From NCBI GenBank assembly GCA_034142505.1, contig JAWZDV010000052.1, positions 1-64,000 of the forward strand: a stretch of DNA of 64,000 bases, given 5' to 3'. Position 1 is the stretch's first letter, and every line of letters starts with the position of its first letter. Positions 44,721 to 53,023 of the stretch are shown piece after piece. The stretch comes from Hungatella_A sp034142505. Lineage in GTDB: Bacteria > Bacillota > Clostridia > Lachnospirales > Lachnospiraceae. The position numbers and the translations under genes were made by a program. Under the pieces are notes generated by a model that worked only from the letters and a program-made list of their open reading frames with translations, was not told the origin of the DNA and searched no databases.

Positions 44721-45902
44721 ATGAATCGTTTAATATTTGAGGGACGTTTTCTGGTAAATATGGTGGGCGGCATCATACGCCAGGAGGATCTCCGGGTAAG
44801 ACACAGCCGGATTGACTGGGAACGGATGTACAGAATCGCTGATTATCATAAAATTGCAAACATGGTATATTTAGGTCTTCTCGGGAACGGGGAGGCGGTG
44901 CCAGGACGGTGGCAGGAGCACTTTTTTAAACGCTATCAGGAGAGCCTGTTTTATGGGGAAGTGAGCGTGGAAGCGGAGAGAGAAGTCCTGATGCTGTTTG
45001 ACATGATGAAGATCCCCTGTACGGTTTTAACGTCCAGCCGAATCCGGGAACTGTACCAGATCCCGGAAATGTCGGCCAACAATCCGCTGCGGCTTATGCT
45101 GGATGAGGAGAGCTTTGTGCTGGCCAAGGGGTATCTGGTTGATTTAGGCTATGAGACGGAGAGAACTTATAAGGGCTGCGGGGAACGCATGAAGCATGGG
45201 AACGGGTTTTGTGTGGAACTCTATTACAGGCTGCCTTTTCGCACGCGCCCCTATGAAAAGAATATGCAGCGGATTCTGGAATCGGCATTTTTGCGGGGAA
45301 GCTCCAACTATGTCCGGACACTGTCCCTGGACAACCGCTATATTTTTATGGCGGCATGGGCGGTTTACCACTATGCGGAGGATGAACTTCTGATCAGGGA
45401 GGTTTTAGATCTCTATCTCTATCACAGAATGTGGCGGGAGGAGATGAACCGGGAGTATATCCAAAAAACGCTGGACTCCTTTCAGATCGACGCCATTGCG
45501 GAAAAAATCCTTCAGATTTCCTATATGTGGTTTGGTGTAAAAGAAGAGATTCTGCCGGAGGGACAGACGGAAGATATGAAGGCCTATGATGTGCTGGAAA
45601 ACCGGATTCTAAGCCAGGGTTCCATCAGCACGGAGACAGACCAGCAGGCCCTGCATTTAGCGTCCTGTATCAAGCGGGAAATAGAGAAGGAAAAGCGGAG
45701 AGACAAATTAGAACTGTGGAAAGAACGTTTTGGGAAAGTATTCTCCCGGTTTATGCGCAGACTGCGCTGGCTGTTTCCGGAGTACAAATACATGTGCGCC
45801 ATTTATCCATTTCTTGAGACTCTGCCCGTGCTTCTTCCGTTCTACTGGATTCGGCGGGGAGTCAGACTTTTGATCAGTATTTTTTCAGAAAGCCGGAAGT
45901 AA
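44721..45902 (+). CDS. Nucleotidyltransferase-like protein (NTP_transf_5 family)
   Basis: A 393-residue protein resembling the uncharacterised nucleotidyltransferase family PF14907: LNRLIFEGRF-like start, EVLMLFDMMKIPCTVLTS, RLMLDEESFVLAKGYLVDLGYE and HGNGFCVELYYRLPF. The C-terminal 50 residues are basic and hydrophobic (YPFLETLPVLLPFYWIRRGVR), perhaps membrane-associated. Members occur in polysaccharide and glycan loci. Here it lies in a flagellar cluster and may take part in filament glycosylation, which is inference. No obvious promoter precedes it. Confidence 0.7.
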   Translation: MNRLIFEGRFLVNMVGGIIRQEDLRVRHSRIDWERMYRIADYHKIANMVYLGLLGNGEAVPGRWQEHFFKRYQESLFYGEVSVEAEREVLMLFDMMKIPCTVLTSSRIRELYQIPEMSANNPLRLMLDEESFVLAKGYLVDLGYETERTYKGCGERMKHGNGFCVELYYRLPFRTRPYEKNMQRILESAFLRGSSNYVRTLSLDNRYIFMAAWAVYHYAEDELLIREVLDLYLYHRMWREEMNREYIQKTLDSFQIDAIAEKILQISYMWFGVKEEILPEGQTEDMKAYDVLENRILSQGSISTETDQQALHLASCIKREIEKEKRRDKLELWKERFGKVFSRFMRRLRWLFPEYKYMCAIYPFLETLPVLLPFYWIRRGVRLLISIFSESRK

Positions 45903-45932
45903 GAGGAAAAAATTCCTCTGCTTCCGGCTTTA
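45891..45932. terminator. Bidirectional terminator between converging genes
   Basis: AGCCGGAAGTAAGAGGAA pairs with TTCCTCTGCTTCCGGCT around AAAA. It contains the stop codon of the plus-strand nucleotidyltransferase gene and abuts the stop of csrA on the minus strand. Confidence 0.88.
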
Positions 45933-46190
45933 CTGCATGCCGCCAGTTTCCTGGCTGTCGGTAAAATATTTGGCCAGAGCGGCCTGAAGGGAGCGGACGG
46001 AACTTGTTTCAGGGGCAAGAGAGGCCTTATTCATCCGCTCCGCCTCCGCCAGCTCTTCCCGCATGACGGCAATCTGCTTCGGCGCGTCAATGGCAAGCCG
46101 GACTCCGCCGGCGCCGCAGTCGACTATGGTCACGCGAACATTATCTCCAATGATTATACTTTCATTCTTTTTACGGTGTAGTATCAGCAT
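45930..46190 (-). CDS. csrA: Translational regulator CsrA
   Basis: An 86-residue RNA-binding protein that represses translation at GGA motifs. The core reads MLILHRKKNESIIIGDNVRV and VRLAIDAPKQIAVMREEL, with the usual RNA-contacting Arg and Ile. The C-terminal tail of about 25 residues is longer than in enterobacterial CsrA but typical for FliW-regulated forms. ATG 46190 with GAGGG upstream is preferred over GTG 46199. It overlaps the end of fliW by 20 bases. Confidence 0.96.
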   Translation of the reverse strand: MLILHRKKNESIIIGDNVRVTIVDCGAGGVRLAIDAPKQIAVMREELAEAERMNKASLAPETSSVRSLQAALAKYFTDSQETGGMQ

Positions 46191-46662
46191 GATGATCACC
46201 CTCGTCTTCAGATTTTACGGAATCCAGAATACAGGAAAAGGAATTCAGGGGATGACGGTAGCCATAGTCGGCATTTTCAAGAATCACCTGTTTTCCGATC
46301 CTGGTGCCAGGATTGATTGCAAGAGGACATTTCATATTGACCGTATTCTCCAAATAGTTGTCATGGATCACACAGAGAACGTAGTAGGAGAGTTCTCCGC
46401 TGTCCTCCACACCCAGGGAAGCGAGATCTTCCTGGGCCAGTACCGGTGAATAGTCCGGGCACAGAAAAGCAGGGTTGATCATGACAAAGGCGATCTCCGG
46501 CTGCTCAACAGACTGCATCAAAAGCAGAGATCCCTCATCCTCGCTGAGACAGATGGGAAGGTAACTTGTCAAACTGGAAAAACCTAAAAAACCGGCCGGA
46601 ATCGAAACTAAATCTTCCTGGGTATATTCTGCCTCTCCATAGTAATCGTTTTGTATGTTCAT
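46171..46662 (-). CDS. fliW: Flagellar assembly factor FliW
   Basis: A 163-residue CsrA antagonist that also binds flagellin, so free flagellin releases FliW from, and activates, CsrA. Motifs: IPAGFLGFSSLTSYLPI, FVMINPAFLCPDY and VNMKCPLAINPGTRIGKQVILEN (in part NMKCPLAINPGTRIGKQVI). It overlaps csrA, so the two are made together. AGGAG precedes the ATG. Confidence 0.96.
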   Translation of the reverse strand: MNIQNDYYGEAEYTQEDLVSIPAGFLGFSSLTSYLPICLSEDEGSLLLMQSVEQPEIAFVMINPAFLCPDYSPVLAQEDLASLGVEDSGELSYYVLCVIHDNYLENTVNMKCPLAINPGTRIGKQVILENADYGYRHPLNSFSCILDSVKSEDEGDHHADTTP

Positions 46663-46671
46663 GAAATACTC

Positions 46672-47292
46672 CTATATTGATAAATTCATATTTACGCCCA
46701 GCTGATCTTCCCGTGGGGGAACGTAGTGGAATCCTCCGGTATATTCAAAATGAATGTCGGGATACTGGGTTACAATGGTCATAACCAGCGGCGGAACATA
46801 AGAAAGTTCCCCTTTGGCAACACGCAGTTCGAAAGATCCGCGCTGGACCGCATAGGCGGAGACGGTTTCCGGGGAAACGCTCCGGTGTGGGGCAGCTAAA
46901 GCCGCCGCGGCAGCAGCCGTTGTATCGCTCACAGTGGCAGCCACCTGGTCCGAAGGCCGGGAAACAGGGCCGGAATCGGCCTCAGCTACCTGGTTCAAAC
47001 CGGAGTCACTTATATAAAAACCAGCCTTCGGCGGCGAAGATGCCGGATAAGAAGGAGTTTCTAAAGCATCCCGGCCGAAGGAGGTTTTTTTCGAAAAAGC
47101 AGTTTTTACTTTATTGATATATTCGAAGTCAATGGAACTGACAGCGGCCCGGTAGCGGGACTGAAAAGCCCGGTGCCGGGCCAGCGCCTTCTGGCGCTCC
47201 AGGGAGACATGATCCGCTGGTATCAGTCTGGCGTTTTGTGTAAACCGAATCGCCTGAAAGGGAATGGAAGTCACTTTTAGAAGCTGCTCCAT
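46672..47292 (-). CDS. DUF6470 (YviE-like) flagellar operon protein
   Basis: A 206-residue protein in the position of Bacillus yviE, between flgL and fliW. It begins LLKVTSIPFQAIRFTQNARL and has a Ser/Ala/Pro-rich middle and a C-terminal beta-rich segment with the repeated aromatic pattern YPDIHFEYTGGFHYVPPR. The family has no established function. AAAGGAG precedes the ATG. Confidence 0.85.
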   Translation of the reverse strand: MEQLLKVTSIPFQAIRFTQNARLIPADHVSLERQKALARHRAFQSRYRAAVSSIDFEYINKVKTAFSKKTSFGRDALETPSYPASSPPKAGFYISDSGLNQVAEADSGPVSRPSDQVAATVSDTTAAAAAALAAPHRSVSPETVSAYAVQRGSFELRVAKGELSYVPPLVMTIVTQYPDIHFEYTGGFHYVPPREDQLGVNMNLSI

Positions 47293-47338
47293 ATTATGAC
47301 CACTCCTTTCCGGAGGTGAATAATCATCAATGGTATCC

Positions 47339-48496
47339 TTATCTCATAAAGTCAAACAGAGAAGAGGTCATCAGCTGGGAACCGACTTTCAGCGCGGCAT
47401 TATAGGATTGCTGATAGGAGAACATCTCTGTGATCGCTTCATAGGGGTCCGCCCCCATGATATCTTTGTACTGCTCGGTCAGATTCTGTTTCATCAGGTT
47501 CAGTTTATCTTCCGTACTCTCCAAAAGAGCATATTTATTGCCAAGATCACTGTATACGGTGCTGACGGAATGCTCCGTCTCGGTCATGGTTTCCATGACA
47601 TTTGACAGAGTGTCGGAGAATTCTGCCTTATCTCCCCCGTTCAGAAATTTATTGGTGGCCATCACGGCCTGGCCGATCAGCCCGATCGGGCCGTTGTTTA
47701 ACCGTTTCTCAATCTCTGCCTTCGCCGTATCAGGGTCCATGGTTTTGACTGCATCGGCAGATAGGCCGGTGAGCATATTCAAGCCGCCGGTAAAGGTATT
47801 GAGAAGGGTGTCCCGGTCGGAAATACTGCCATACCCCACGTCCACATAACCGGTCTCCTTCATGGATTTAACAATGGCGGTCAGGGTTTCGTCGGAAGTC
47901 AGGGTTCTCGGAGGAGTACTGTTCTCGGTCCCGCTGAATTCATACTGATAGACACCGTTGCCTTTGTCTTTTAATTCCATCACCATCTCCGTGGTAAACT
48001 TGTCACCGGCAAACTGGTGGGTGAAAGTCAGTTTTGTGCCATCATCGCTTAGGGCGAAGGGGGGAGTGGTAGCATCATTTCCACCATAAATATAATAATT
48101 TTGATATTTTCCATTCAAATCATTTATCATGGCCTGCTGTTTCTGGAGCAGGGCATCACGGGTGGTCTCAACCTGCTGGGTGCTGCCGTTGTTGCTGTCG
48201 GAAATGATATATTCAACCTTTGTCTTGGCCTCGGAGAGCAGCTTCTGAATCGAACGCGCGCCCAGTTCCTGCTGGTATATGCGGTTTTTGACATTGGTCA
48301 TCAGGGAAAGTTTGTTTAAGGTATCCTGATACTGGTTGTCAATCTTTTTTCCTTCATAGTAGGCCAGTGGATTTTCAGAGGCCGAATCGTAGGCCTTGCC
48401 GGTTTCCACTTTTTTCATGCTTTTATTCAGCCTGCCGTGGACTTCATTCACGGAATTAGTATAATTCCGGTAAGTGGTTGTAGTTGTTATACGCAT
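47339..48496 (-). CDS. flgL: Flagellar hook-filament junction protein FlgL
   Basis: A 385-residue junction protein (HAP3). The flagellin-like N-terminus is RNYTNSVNEVHGRLNKSMKK followed by PLAYYEGKKIDNQYQD. The C-terminal helix ends LKVGSQLMTSSLFDFMR. GGAGG lies about nine bases before the ATG. Operon order flgK-flgL-DUF6470-fliW-csrA is the standard Firmicutes arrangement. Confidence 0.95.
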   Translation of the reverse strand: MRITTTTTYRNYTNSVNEVHGRLNKSMKKVETGKAYDSASENPLAYYEGKKIDNQYQDTLNKLSLMTNVKNRIYQQELGARSIQKLLSEAKTKVEYIISDSNNGSTQQVETTRDALLQKQQAMINDLNGKYQNYYIYGGNDATTPPFALSDDGTKLTFTHQFAGDKFTTEMVMELKDKGNGVYQYEFSGTENSTPPRTLTSDETLTAIVKSMKETGYVDVGYGSISDRDTLLNTFTGGLNMLTGLSADAVKTMDPDTAKAEIEKRLNNGPIGLIGQAVMATNKFLNGGDKAEFSDTLSNVMETMTETEHSVSTVYSDLGNKYALLESTEDKLNLMKQNLTEQYKDIMGADPYEAITEMFSYQQSYNAALKVGSQLMTSSLFDFMR

Positions 48497-48524
48497 TGGT
48501 AAATACCTCCGTTTTTTCGTTTGC

Positions 48525-50201
48525 TTATCGTCCTACCAGGCCTGTTCCGCTGATTAAGGTATTTAAGGCTTCATCCAGCGCGGTCATCAGACGCGAAGCC
48601 GCATTGTATGCGGAGATGTAGGACATCATATTGGAAGCTTCCTCGTCCAGACTGACGCCGGATACGGAGTCTCTGGAGTCCTGGATGCTGTTTAAAACGG
48701 TTACGTTCGTCTTAAGACTGATGGTATTGCTGCTGGAGTCATTGGCCAGAATCGTGGAAACATTATTGATGTAATCCGCAAAGGATTTGTCTCCTAGCTG
48801 TGCCTGGGATACGTTCATGGCTTCCAGCATATCCAACACCGTGGAGTTAGGGCTGTCTCCCGATGTCCCGATATGAACGGTACCATTGCGCCATTCCTTG
48901 CTGATTCCGATGGTCAGGGCGCTTATAGGGTCATCCGGGTCGTTCTTGTTGGCAAAGAGAGGACTGTCGGCGCCGCCGTTGCCGGTTTTGTTTATGGCAT
49001 TCATGACATTTGAAAACTGGACAGCCAGGTCATCCAGCCGTTCCATATAATACTGGTAACCTCTCACGTCATCCCCGGCGCCGGTTCCTTTCTTGCCAAG
49101 CATATCCAGACTTGCCTGGATGGAACCGCCGGAAAATTGGACGCCGGTGGCGGAAGCTTTCACTGAGGCCGGCGGATTCGCTCCGGCGGCGGAAGAAGGC
49201 GAGGCGGTGAACGTGAGAAAAGCCGTTGTCGGATCGCCTGTGGTAGCAGCAGCAATGGAAACGGAACCATAATTTTTACCGGCAGTACCATTGGAACCAT
49301 CGACAAGGGTCAGACGTTTTGTCGATCCATCGGTATCCTGATATACCATCTCTACCTTTAAATCATCCGGCCAGTCTTTTTTACCGATGATATTGCCATT
49401 GGCGTCAAAGTCGTATAATTCCTCGGGAGCGTCAATGGTATTTCCATGTGCATCCACTGTTTTTCCATCATGAGCGGCGTCTTTAAAATAGGAAACTTCA
49501 ATTGGAACATAGCTGGCCAGTTCATCTAAGAGCATATTGCGCTGATCCTGCAGTTCCAGACTTTGCTGTCCAAGGACCTGATTGCTTTTGATCTGATTGT
49601 TTAAGTCCCCGATCTGGCGAAGAAGGTCATTGACTTTCTGCACAGCGCCCTGCTCGTTGGTGCCGGTACCGTCCAGCTTGGAAAATTCCGCATTCTCAGC
49701 GTCCACAATCTGGCGGGCAGCATCATTTAAGAGGTTGGTCAGAGACTGCATCCGGGAACGAAGCTCACTTTCATAGACCGCATCGATCACATTGGCGTTG
49801 TCGTGCATCCCGGAAAGGGTGGACTGAATATCGGCAAGGGCCTGGCGGATGCCATCCTTGTCACTTTCGTCCAATACCTTGGAAAGCCGGTCCAGCGATG
49901 TCTGCATGGAATCGGAATAACCTGCCTTTTTGATCTGTGCCCGGTACTGGGCATCCAGGTAAGGATCGCGGATCTGGGAAACCCGGTCCATACTGACACC
50001 AAAGCCTACGGCGATTTGTGAGTCATTCATGTAGCGGGAGATTGGCCTGCTGTAATTGAGGCTGGAAGCTTCCAGCTGCTGGCGGGTATATCCCGAGGTA
50101 TTCATATTGGAAAGATTCTGACCGACAAGATCCAGCCGCTTCTGGTTGGCCTGTATGGCCGAGAGAGCAGTGGAAAAGCCGGAAAATGTTGCTCGCAGCA
50201 T
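48525..50201 (-). CDS. flgK: Flagellar hook-filament junction protein FlgK
   Basis: A 558-residue junction protein (HAP1). N-terminus: GFSTALSAIQANQKRLDLVGQN and SNMNTSGYTRQ. C-terminus: SLDEEASNMMSYISAYNAAS and MTALDEALNTLISG. The middle contains a variable domain (about 270-400). GGAGG precedes the ATG. Confidence 0.96.
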   Translation of the reverse strand: MLRATFSGFSTALSAIQANQKRLDLVGQNLSNMNTSGYTRQQLEASSLNYSRPISRYMNDSQIAVGFGVSMDRVSQIRDPYLDAQYRAQIKKAGYSDSMQTSLDRLSKVLDESDKDGIRQALADIQSTLSGMHDNANVIDAVYESELRSRMQSLTNLLNDAARQIVDAENAEFSKLDGTGTNEQGAVQKVNDLLRQIGDLNNQIKSNQVLGQQSLELQDQRNMLLDELASYVPIEVSYFKDAAHDGKTVDAHGNTIDAPEELYDFDANGNIIGKKDWPDDLKVEMVYQDTDGSTKRLTLVDGSNGTAGKNYGSVSIAAATTGDPTTAFLTFTASPSSAAGANPPASVKASATGVQFSGGSIQASLDMLGKKGTGAGDDVRGYQYYMERLDDLAVQFSNVMNAINKTGNGGADSPLFANKNDPDDPISALTIGISKEWRNGTVHIGTSGDSPNSTVLDMLEAMNVSQAQLGDKSFADYINNVSTILANDSSSNTISLKTNVTVLNSIQDSRDSVSGVSLDEEASNMMSYISAYNAASRLMTALDEALNTLISGTGLVGR

Positions 50202-50228
50202 GTGATATTCCTCCGTTATGTTTGATCT

Positions 50229-50696
50229 TTATACGTATCTGTCATGAAAATGGGTTCCCAGGTCCGTGCCGTCGGAGGACGGTCCGTTTTCTGAGGATAA
50301 GATGTATTCAAATTCTCTTAAGCGCACCCGGATGATCTTTTCCGCGGCGTCCTCCGCATTCTGCAGAGCGCGGAGTTCCTGTTCCAAATCAGCGAACAGG
50401 GGGGCTAATTGTTTTTTCGCTGAATCCTCCGCCTGATCTAAAATCTGCCGGAAGGTGAGCCCTCCAAATCCAAGATCGTCTGCCAGCATAAGCCGTTTCT
50501 TTTCCAGGCCCCGGAGTTTTAACAGGTAAACCTGCCCGCTTTTTAAAAAGCCGTCAATCTGATCATGACGGCCCAGGGATGCAGCCTCCGCCTTTTCCCT
50601 CTCAATACTGGTAATATCCCTGATGACACTGGTCAGTTCCCGGATCAAGCCGGCAAACTCTTCCAGTTTGCTGTCTGTGTCTTTGTATTGGTCCAT
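50229..50696 (-). CDS. flgN: FlgK/FlgL export chaperone FlgN
   Basis: A 155-residue all-helical protein: LEEFAGLIRELTSVIRDITS, then the conserved LKSGQVYLLKLRGLEKKRLM and FRQILDQAED. ATG 50696 is selected by AAAGGAGAGG just upstream; the longer frame starting at 50774 overlaps flgM and is rejected. Position between flgM and flgK supports the call. Confidence 0.88.
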   Translation of the reverse strand: MDQYKDTDSKLEEFAGLIRELTSVIRDITSIEREKAEAASLGRHDQIDGFLKSGQVYLLKLRGLEKKRLMLADDLGFGGLTFRQILDQAEDSAKKQLAPLFADLEQELRALQNAEDAAEKIIRVRLREFEYILSSENGPSSDGTDLGTHFHDRYV

Positions 50697-50745
50697 AGTC
50701 GCCTCTCCTTTATTCCAGCCATGGGCCGGGCGCGATTTCGGCAGT

Positions 50746-51051
50746 TTAACGGTAACCAAGGATTCGTTCTGCAATCCTTCTGGGATCAGGTTGATAAGTT
50801 CCCGTTTCCACCTGTAACTTTAAATTCCGAACCCGTTCCTCAGGAACTCCGGGTTCTAGCTGTGCTGCCGCTTTGCGGGCCAGCAGGCGGGCAAAATCAG
50901 CATCGTCTCCCGCCGGTAACGGTTTGTTGAGAGATACCCTATCATAATCGCCGGCTTCCTTTCCGGCTGATGGTTTCTGCATGATGCCAGTGGAGGTAAT
51001 AGCCCGAAAATCCGAAAAATCGGAATTACCGGTATATAATTTGATGTTCAT
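50746..51051 (-). CDS. flgM: Anti-sigma-28 factor FlgM
   Basis: A 101-residue negative regulator that binds FliA and is exported after hook completion. The C-terminal sigma-binding part is RVRNLKLQVETGTYQPDPRR with IAERILGYR. ATG 51051 is selected by a near-ideal GGAAAGGAGGG four bases upstream; longer upstream frames are rejected. It is the first gene of the minus-strand operon, behind a sigma-28 promoter. Confidence 0.92.
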   Translation of the reverse strand: MNIKLYTGNSDFSDFRAITSTGIMQKPSAGKEAGDYDRVSLNKPLPAGDDADFARLLARKAAAQLEPGVPEERVRNLKLQVETGTYQPDPRRIAERILGYR

Positions 51052-51103
51052 GATACCCTCCTTTCCACTTCTTTTGTAAACTTGTTGATCTGTCATATAT
51101 AAG

Positions 51104-51131
51104 TTATCGGCGCTTTTTTCCATTGAATAAG
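51104..51131 (-). promoter_or_regulatory. Sigma-28 promoter of the flgM operon
   Basis: On the minus strand CTTAT (51131-51127), 15 bases, then GCCGATAA (51111-51104), continued by CTTATATATG. This gives FlgM sigma-28-dependent feedback. Confidence 0.85.
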
Positions 51132-51170
51132 ACAGTTTGAAAAAAAATACCGAAAAAATTTGCCGGAAAA

Positions 51171-51200
51171 CTATAATACTCACGGAGGTTGCGCCGATAT
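51171..51200 (+). promoter_or_regulatory. Divergent sigma-28-like promoter of the 51.25-kb operon
   Basis: GCCGATAT (51193-51200) is a good -10 box followed by ATATATAG. The -35 region at the expected position reads ATAAT (51173-51177), weaker than the CTTAT of the others. The start at about 51207 excludes the longer reading frame beginning at 51160. Confidence 0.6.
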
Positions 51201-51249
51201 ATATATAGATATAGATGAAATACCAGAAGTTTATCATGATGGAGGTACT

Positions 51250-52677
51250 ATGGCCAATATCTTACAAGTGAGCAGTCCATCGGTCAATACGGACAACCGG
51301 ACATTAACAGAGAACCAGCGGACCGCGGCCTACCAGGACAACCAGCAGATTCAGAATCCGTCGGACCCGTCCCGGGTTGTCAGAGCGGATGGGCAGGAGG
51401 AAGGAAAAGCCGGAGATACAACCGGAGAAAAACGATATGGCATCGTAGATTATGAGAGCAATTATGGCGCGTTCCTCAAGCAATTAGGGGAAGGGCTGAG
51501 GCTTCCCGGAATTTTGGAACAGCTGTTTACCGGACAGGAAGCGGCGGCCCTCTTTGGAGGGGGCTTATTAGAAACAGGGGAACTGGTGGAACAGCTTCTT
51601 TCCATGGTCAAGGTGAATTCACCGGAGGAGCTGCTTGCGTTTTTAAAGGGACAGCAGGAATCACAGGCCAAGTTTTCCGGGCCTTTTTTTGACAGTCTGA
51701 GAAGCATTTTGACACAGAGCGGTTCAGAGGGGCTGAAGGAATCCGTGTTGGATTTCCTTAAAATATATAATGACTATTCTTCCGGCAGCCACTTCCTGAC
51801 GCAGATGCGCTCTCTATCCGAGGATATCAGCAGTCTGCTGCTGGGGCCGTTTCGGGATGAGTTTGGACAGATGATAAAGGAAATGAACTGGGAGGCGGCA
51901 AACGGCGATACGGCCGCCAATACCGGGATGCTGAACGGGAGACTGATCCCGTTCCTTTCCAATTATATATCCAGAAGCCATGACTACGGCGCGGTGCGGG
52001 ATGCGGTCATGCTTCTGATCTTCCATGCGGTGCGCTATGAAAATGGCAGTATGGAACGTCTCATGCAGGCCTATGAGCGTATGGCGGGAAGTTATGGGTT
52101 TAAAAAGTTCTTCGAAGGAAGGATGAAGCCGGAGTTAGAAGGGCTGATGGGACGCCAGGAATTAAGGAGCGGCGGTTTTGCCGATGCCTTCACCTCCCTG
52201 GTCTTAAAGGGAGCAGGCGGGGAGGCCGGACTTGAGAATATCCAGCAGTTCTATCAGATCCTCAATGGGATGCTTCTCAATGAGAGCGTATACCTGCCGC
52301 TGTTACATATTCTTCTTCCCTTTCAGTACCAGGGAAAAGACGTGATGTCCGAGATCTGGGCGGACCCGGATGCGGAGCGGGAGAAGGAAGAGGATGGACG
52401 AACGATCAAGATGCTGTTCAAGTTTGATATCAGGGATTTGGGAAAGTTTCAGATGGTTTTGCAGCTTCATGACAGATTGGTGGACATGCAGCTTCATGTG
52501 CCTTCGGCGCTGGCTGACCGGCGGGAGGACATCGAGGGCCGGGTGGCCGGGATTATGAAGAAAAACGGGCTTGGAGTGACCAGTCTGCTGGTAAAGGAAA
52601 AGACGGGTGAGTTACAGGTGGAAGATGTGTTCCCCGGAATCAGGGATAAGGAGAGGAGCATCAATGTCAGAATTTGA
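51250..52677 (+). CDS. FliK-like / YlqG-type flagellar protein
   Basis: A 475-residue protein. The N-terminal 50 residues are polar and disordered; the middle (about 80-370) is helical (SNYGAFLKQLGEGLRLPGIL). The C-terminal region (about 395-450), TIKMLFKFDIRDLGKFQMVL and QLHVPSALADRREDIEGRV, resembles the C-terminal domain of FliK-type proteins. In Bacillus the ylqG-ylqH pair has the same order: a FliK-like protein then an FlhB C-domain-like protein. GGAGG precedes ATG 51250. It overlaps the next gene by 14 bases. Function unproven. Confidence 0.7.
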   Translation: MANILQVSSPSVNTDNRTLTENQRTAAYQDNQQIQNPSDPSRVVRADGQEEGKAGDTTGEKRYGIVDYESNYGAFLKQLGEGLRLPGILEQLFTGQEAAALFGGGLLETGELVEQLLSMVKVNSPEELLAFLKGQQESQAKFSGPFFDSLRSILTQSGSEGLKESVLDFLKIYNDYSSGSHFLTQMRSLSEDISSLLLGPFRDEFGQMIKEMNWEAANGDTAANTGMLNGRLIPFLSNYISRSHDYGAVRDAVMLLIFHAVRYENGSMERLMQAYERMAGSYGFKKFFEGRMKPELEGLMGRQELRSGGFADAFTSLVLKGAGGEAGLENIQQFYQILNGMLLNESVYLPLLHILLPFQYQGKDVMSEIWADPDAEREKEEDGRTIKMLFKFDIRDLGKFQMVLQLHDRLVDMQLHVPSALADRREDIEGRVAGIMKKNGLGVTSLLVKEKTGELQVEDVFPGIRDKERSINVRI

Positions 52678-53023
52678 GGAGCTGATGAAGAAGAAAGCAG
52701 TGGCTCTTAAGTATGAACCTTATAAAAACGGAGCGCCGGTGATTGTGGCCTCAGGGATGGGATATATGGCGGAAAAGATTACGGAAGCAGCCATGAAAGC
52801 AGGGGTTCCGGTGTATGAGGACGATTCTCTCGCCACCCTGCTCAGCCAGATGAAGCTGGGGGCCTCCATTCCGCCGGAGCTTTACCAGGCGGTGGTGGAG
52901 ATATATCTTTACTTCCTGGGCTTTGTGCCGGATGAGAACCGGGAGGAGGCAAAACAGGGGCCGCCCATGGATGAGACAGGAAGTAAGGAGGACAGAAGGA
53001 ATGACCGTAACATGGAAAAATAA
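52664..53023 (+). CDS. FlhB C-terminal-domain-like protein (FlhX/YlqH)
   Basis: A 119-residue cytoplasmic protein matching only the FlhB domain downstream of its cleavage site: AVALKYEPYKNGAPVIVASG, AEKITEAAMKAGVPVYEDD and IPPELYQAVVEIYLYFLG. The NPTH site is absent, so it mimics the already cleaved domain. The final 20 residues are charged. ATG 52664 has GGAGAGGAG upstream. In Bacillus and other species such proteins can stand in for FlhB-CC; here it may modulate the export switch. Confidence 0.88.
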   Translation: MSEFEELMKKKAVALKYEPYKNGAPVIVASGMGYMAEKITEAAMKAGVPVYEDDSLATLLSQMKLGASIPPELYQAVVEIYLYFLGFVPDENREEAKQGPPMDETGSKEDRRNDRNMEK

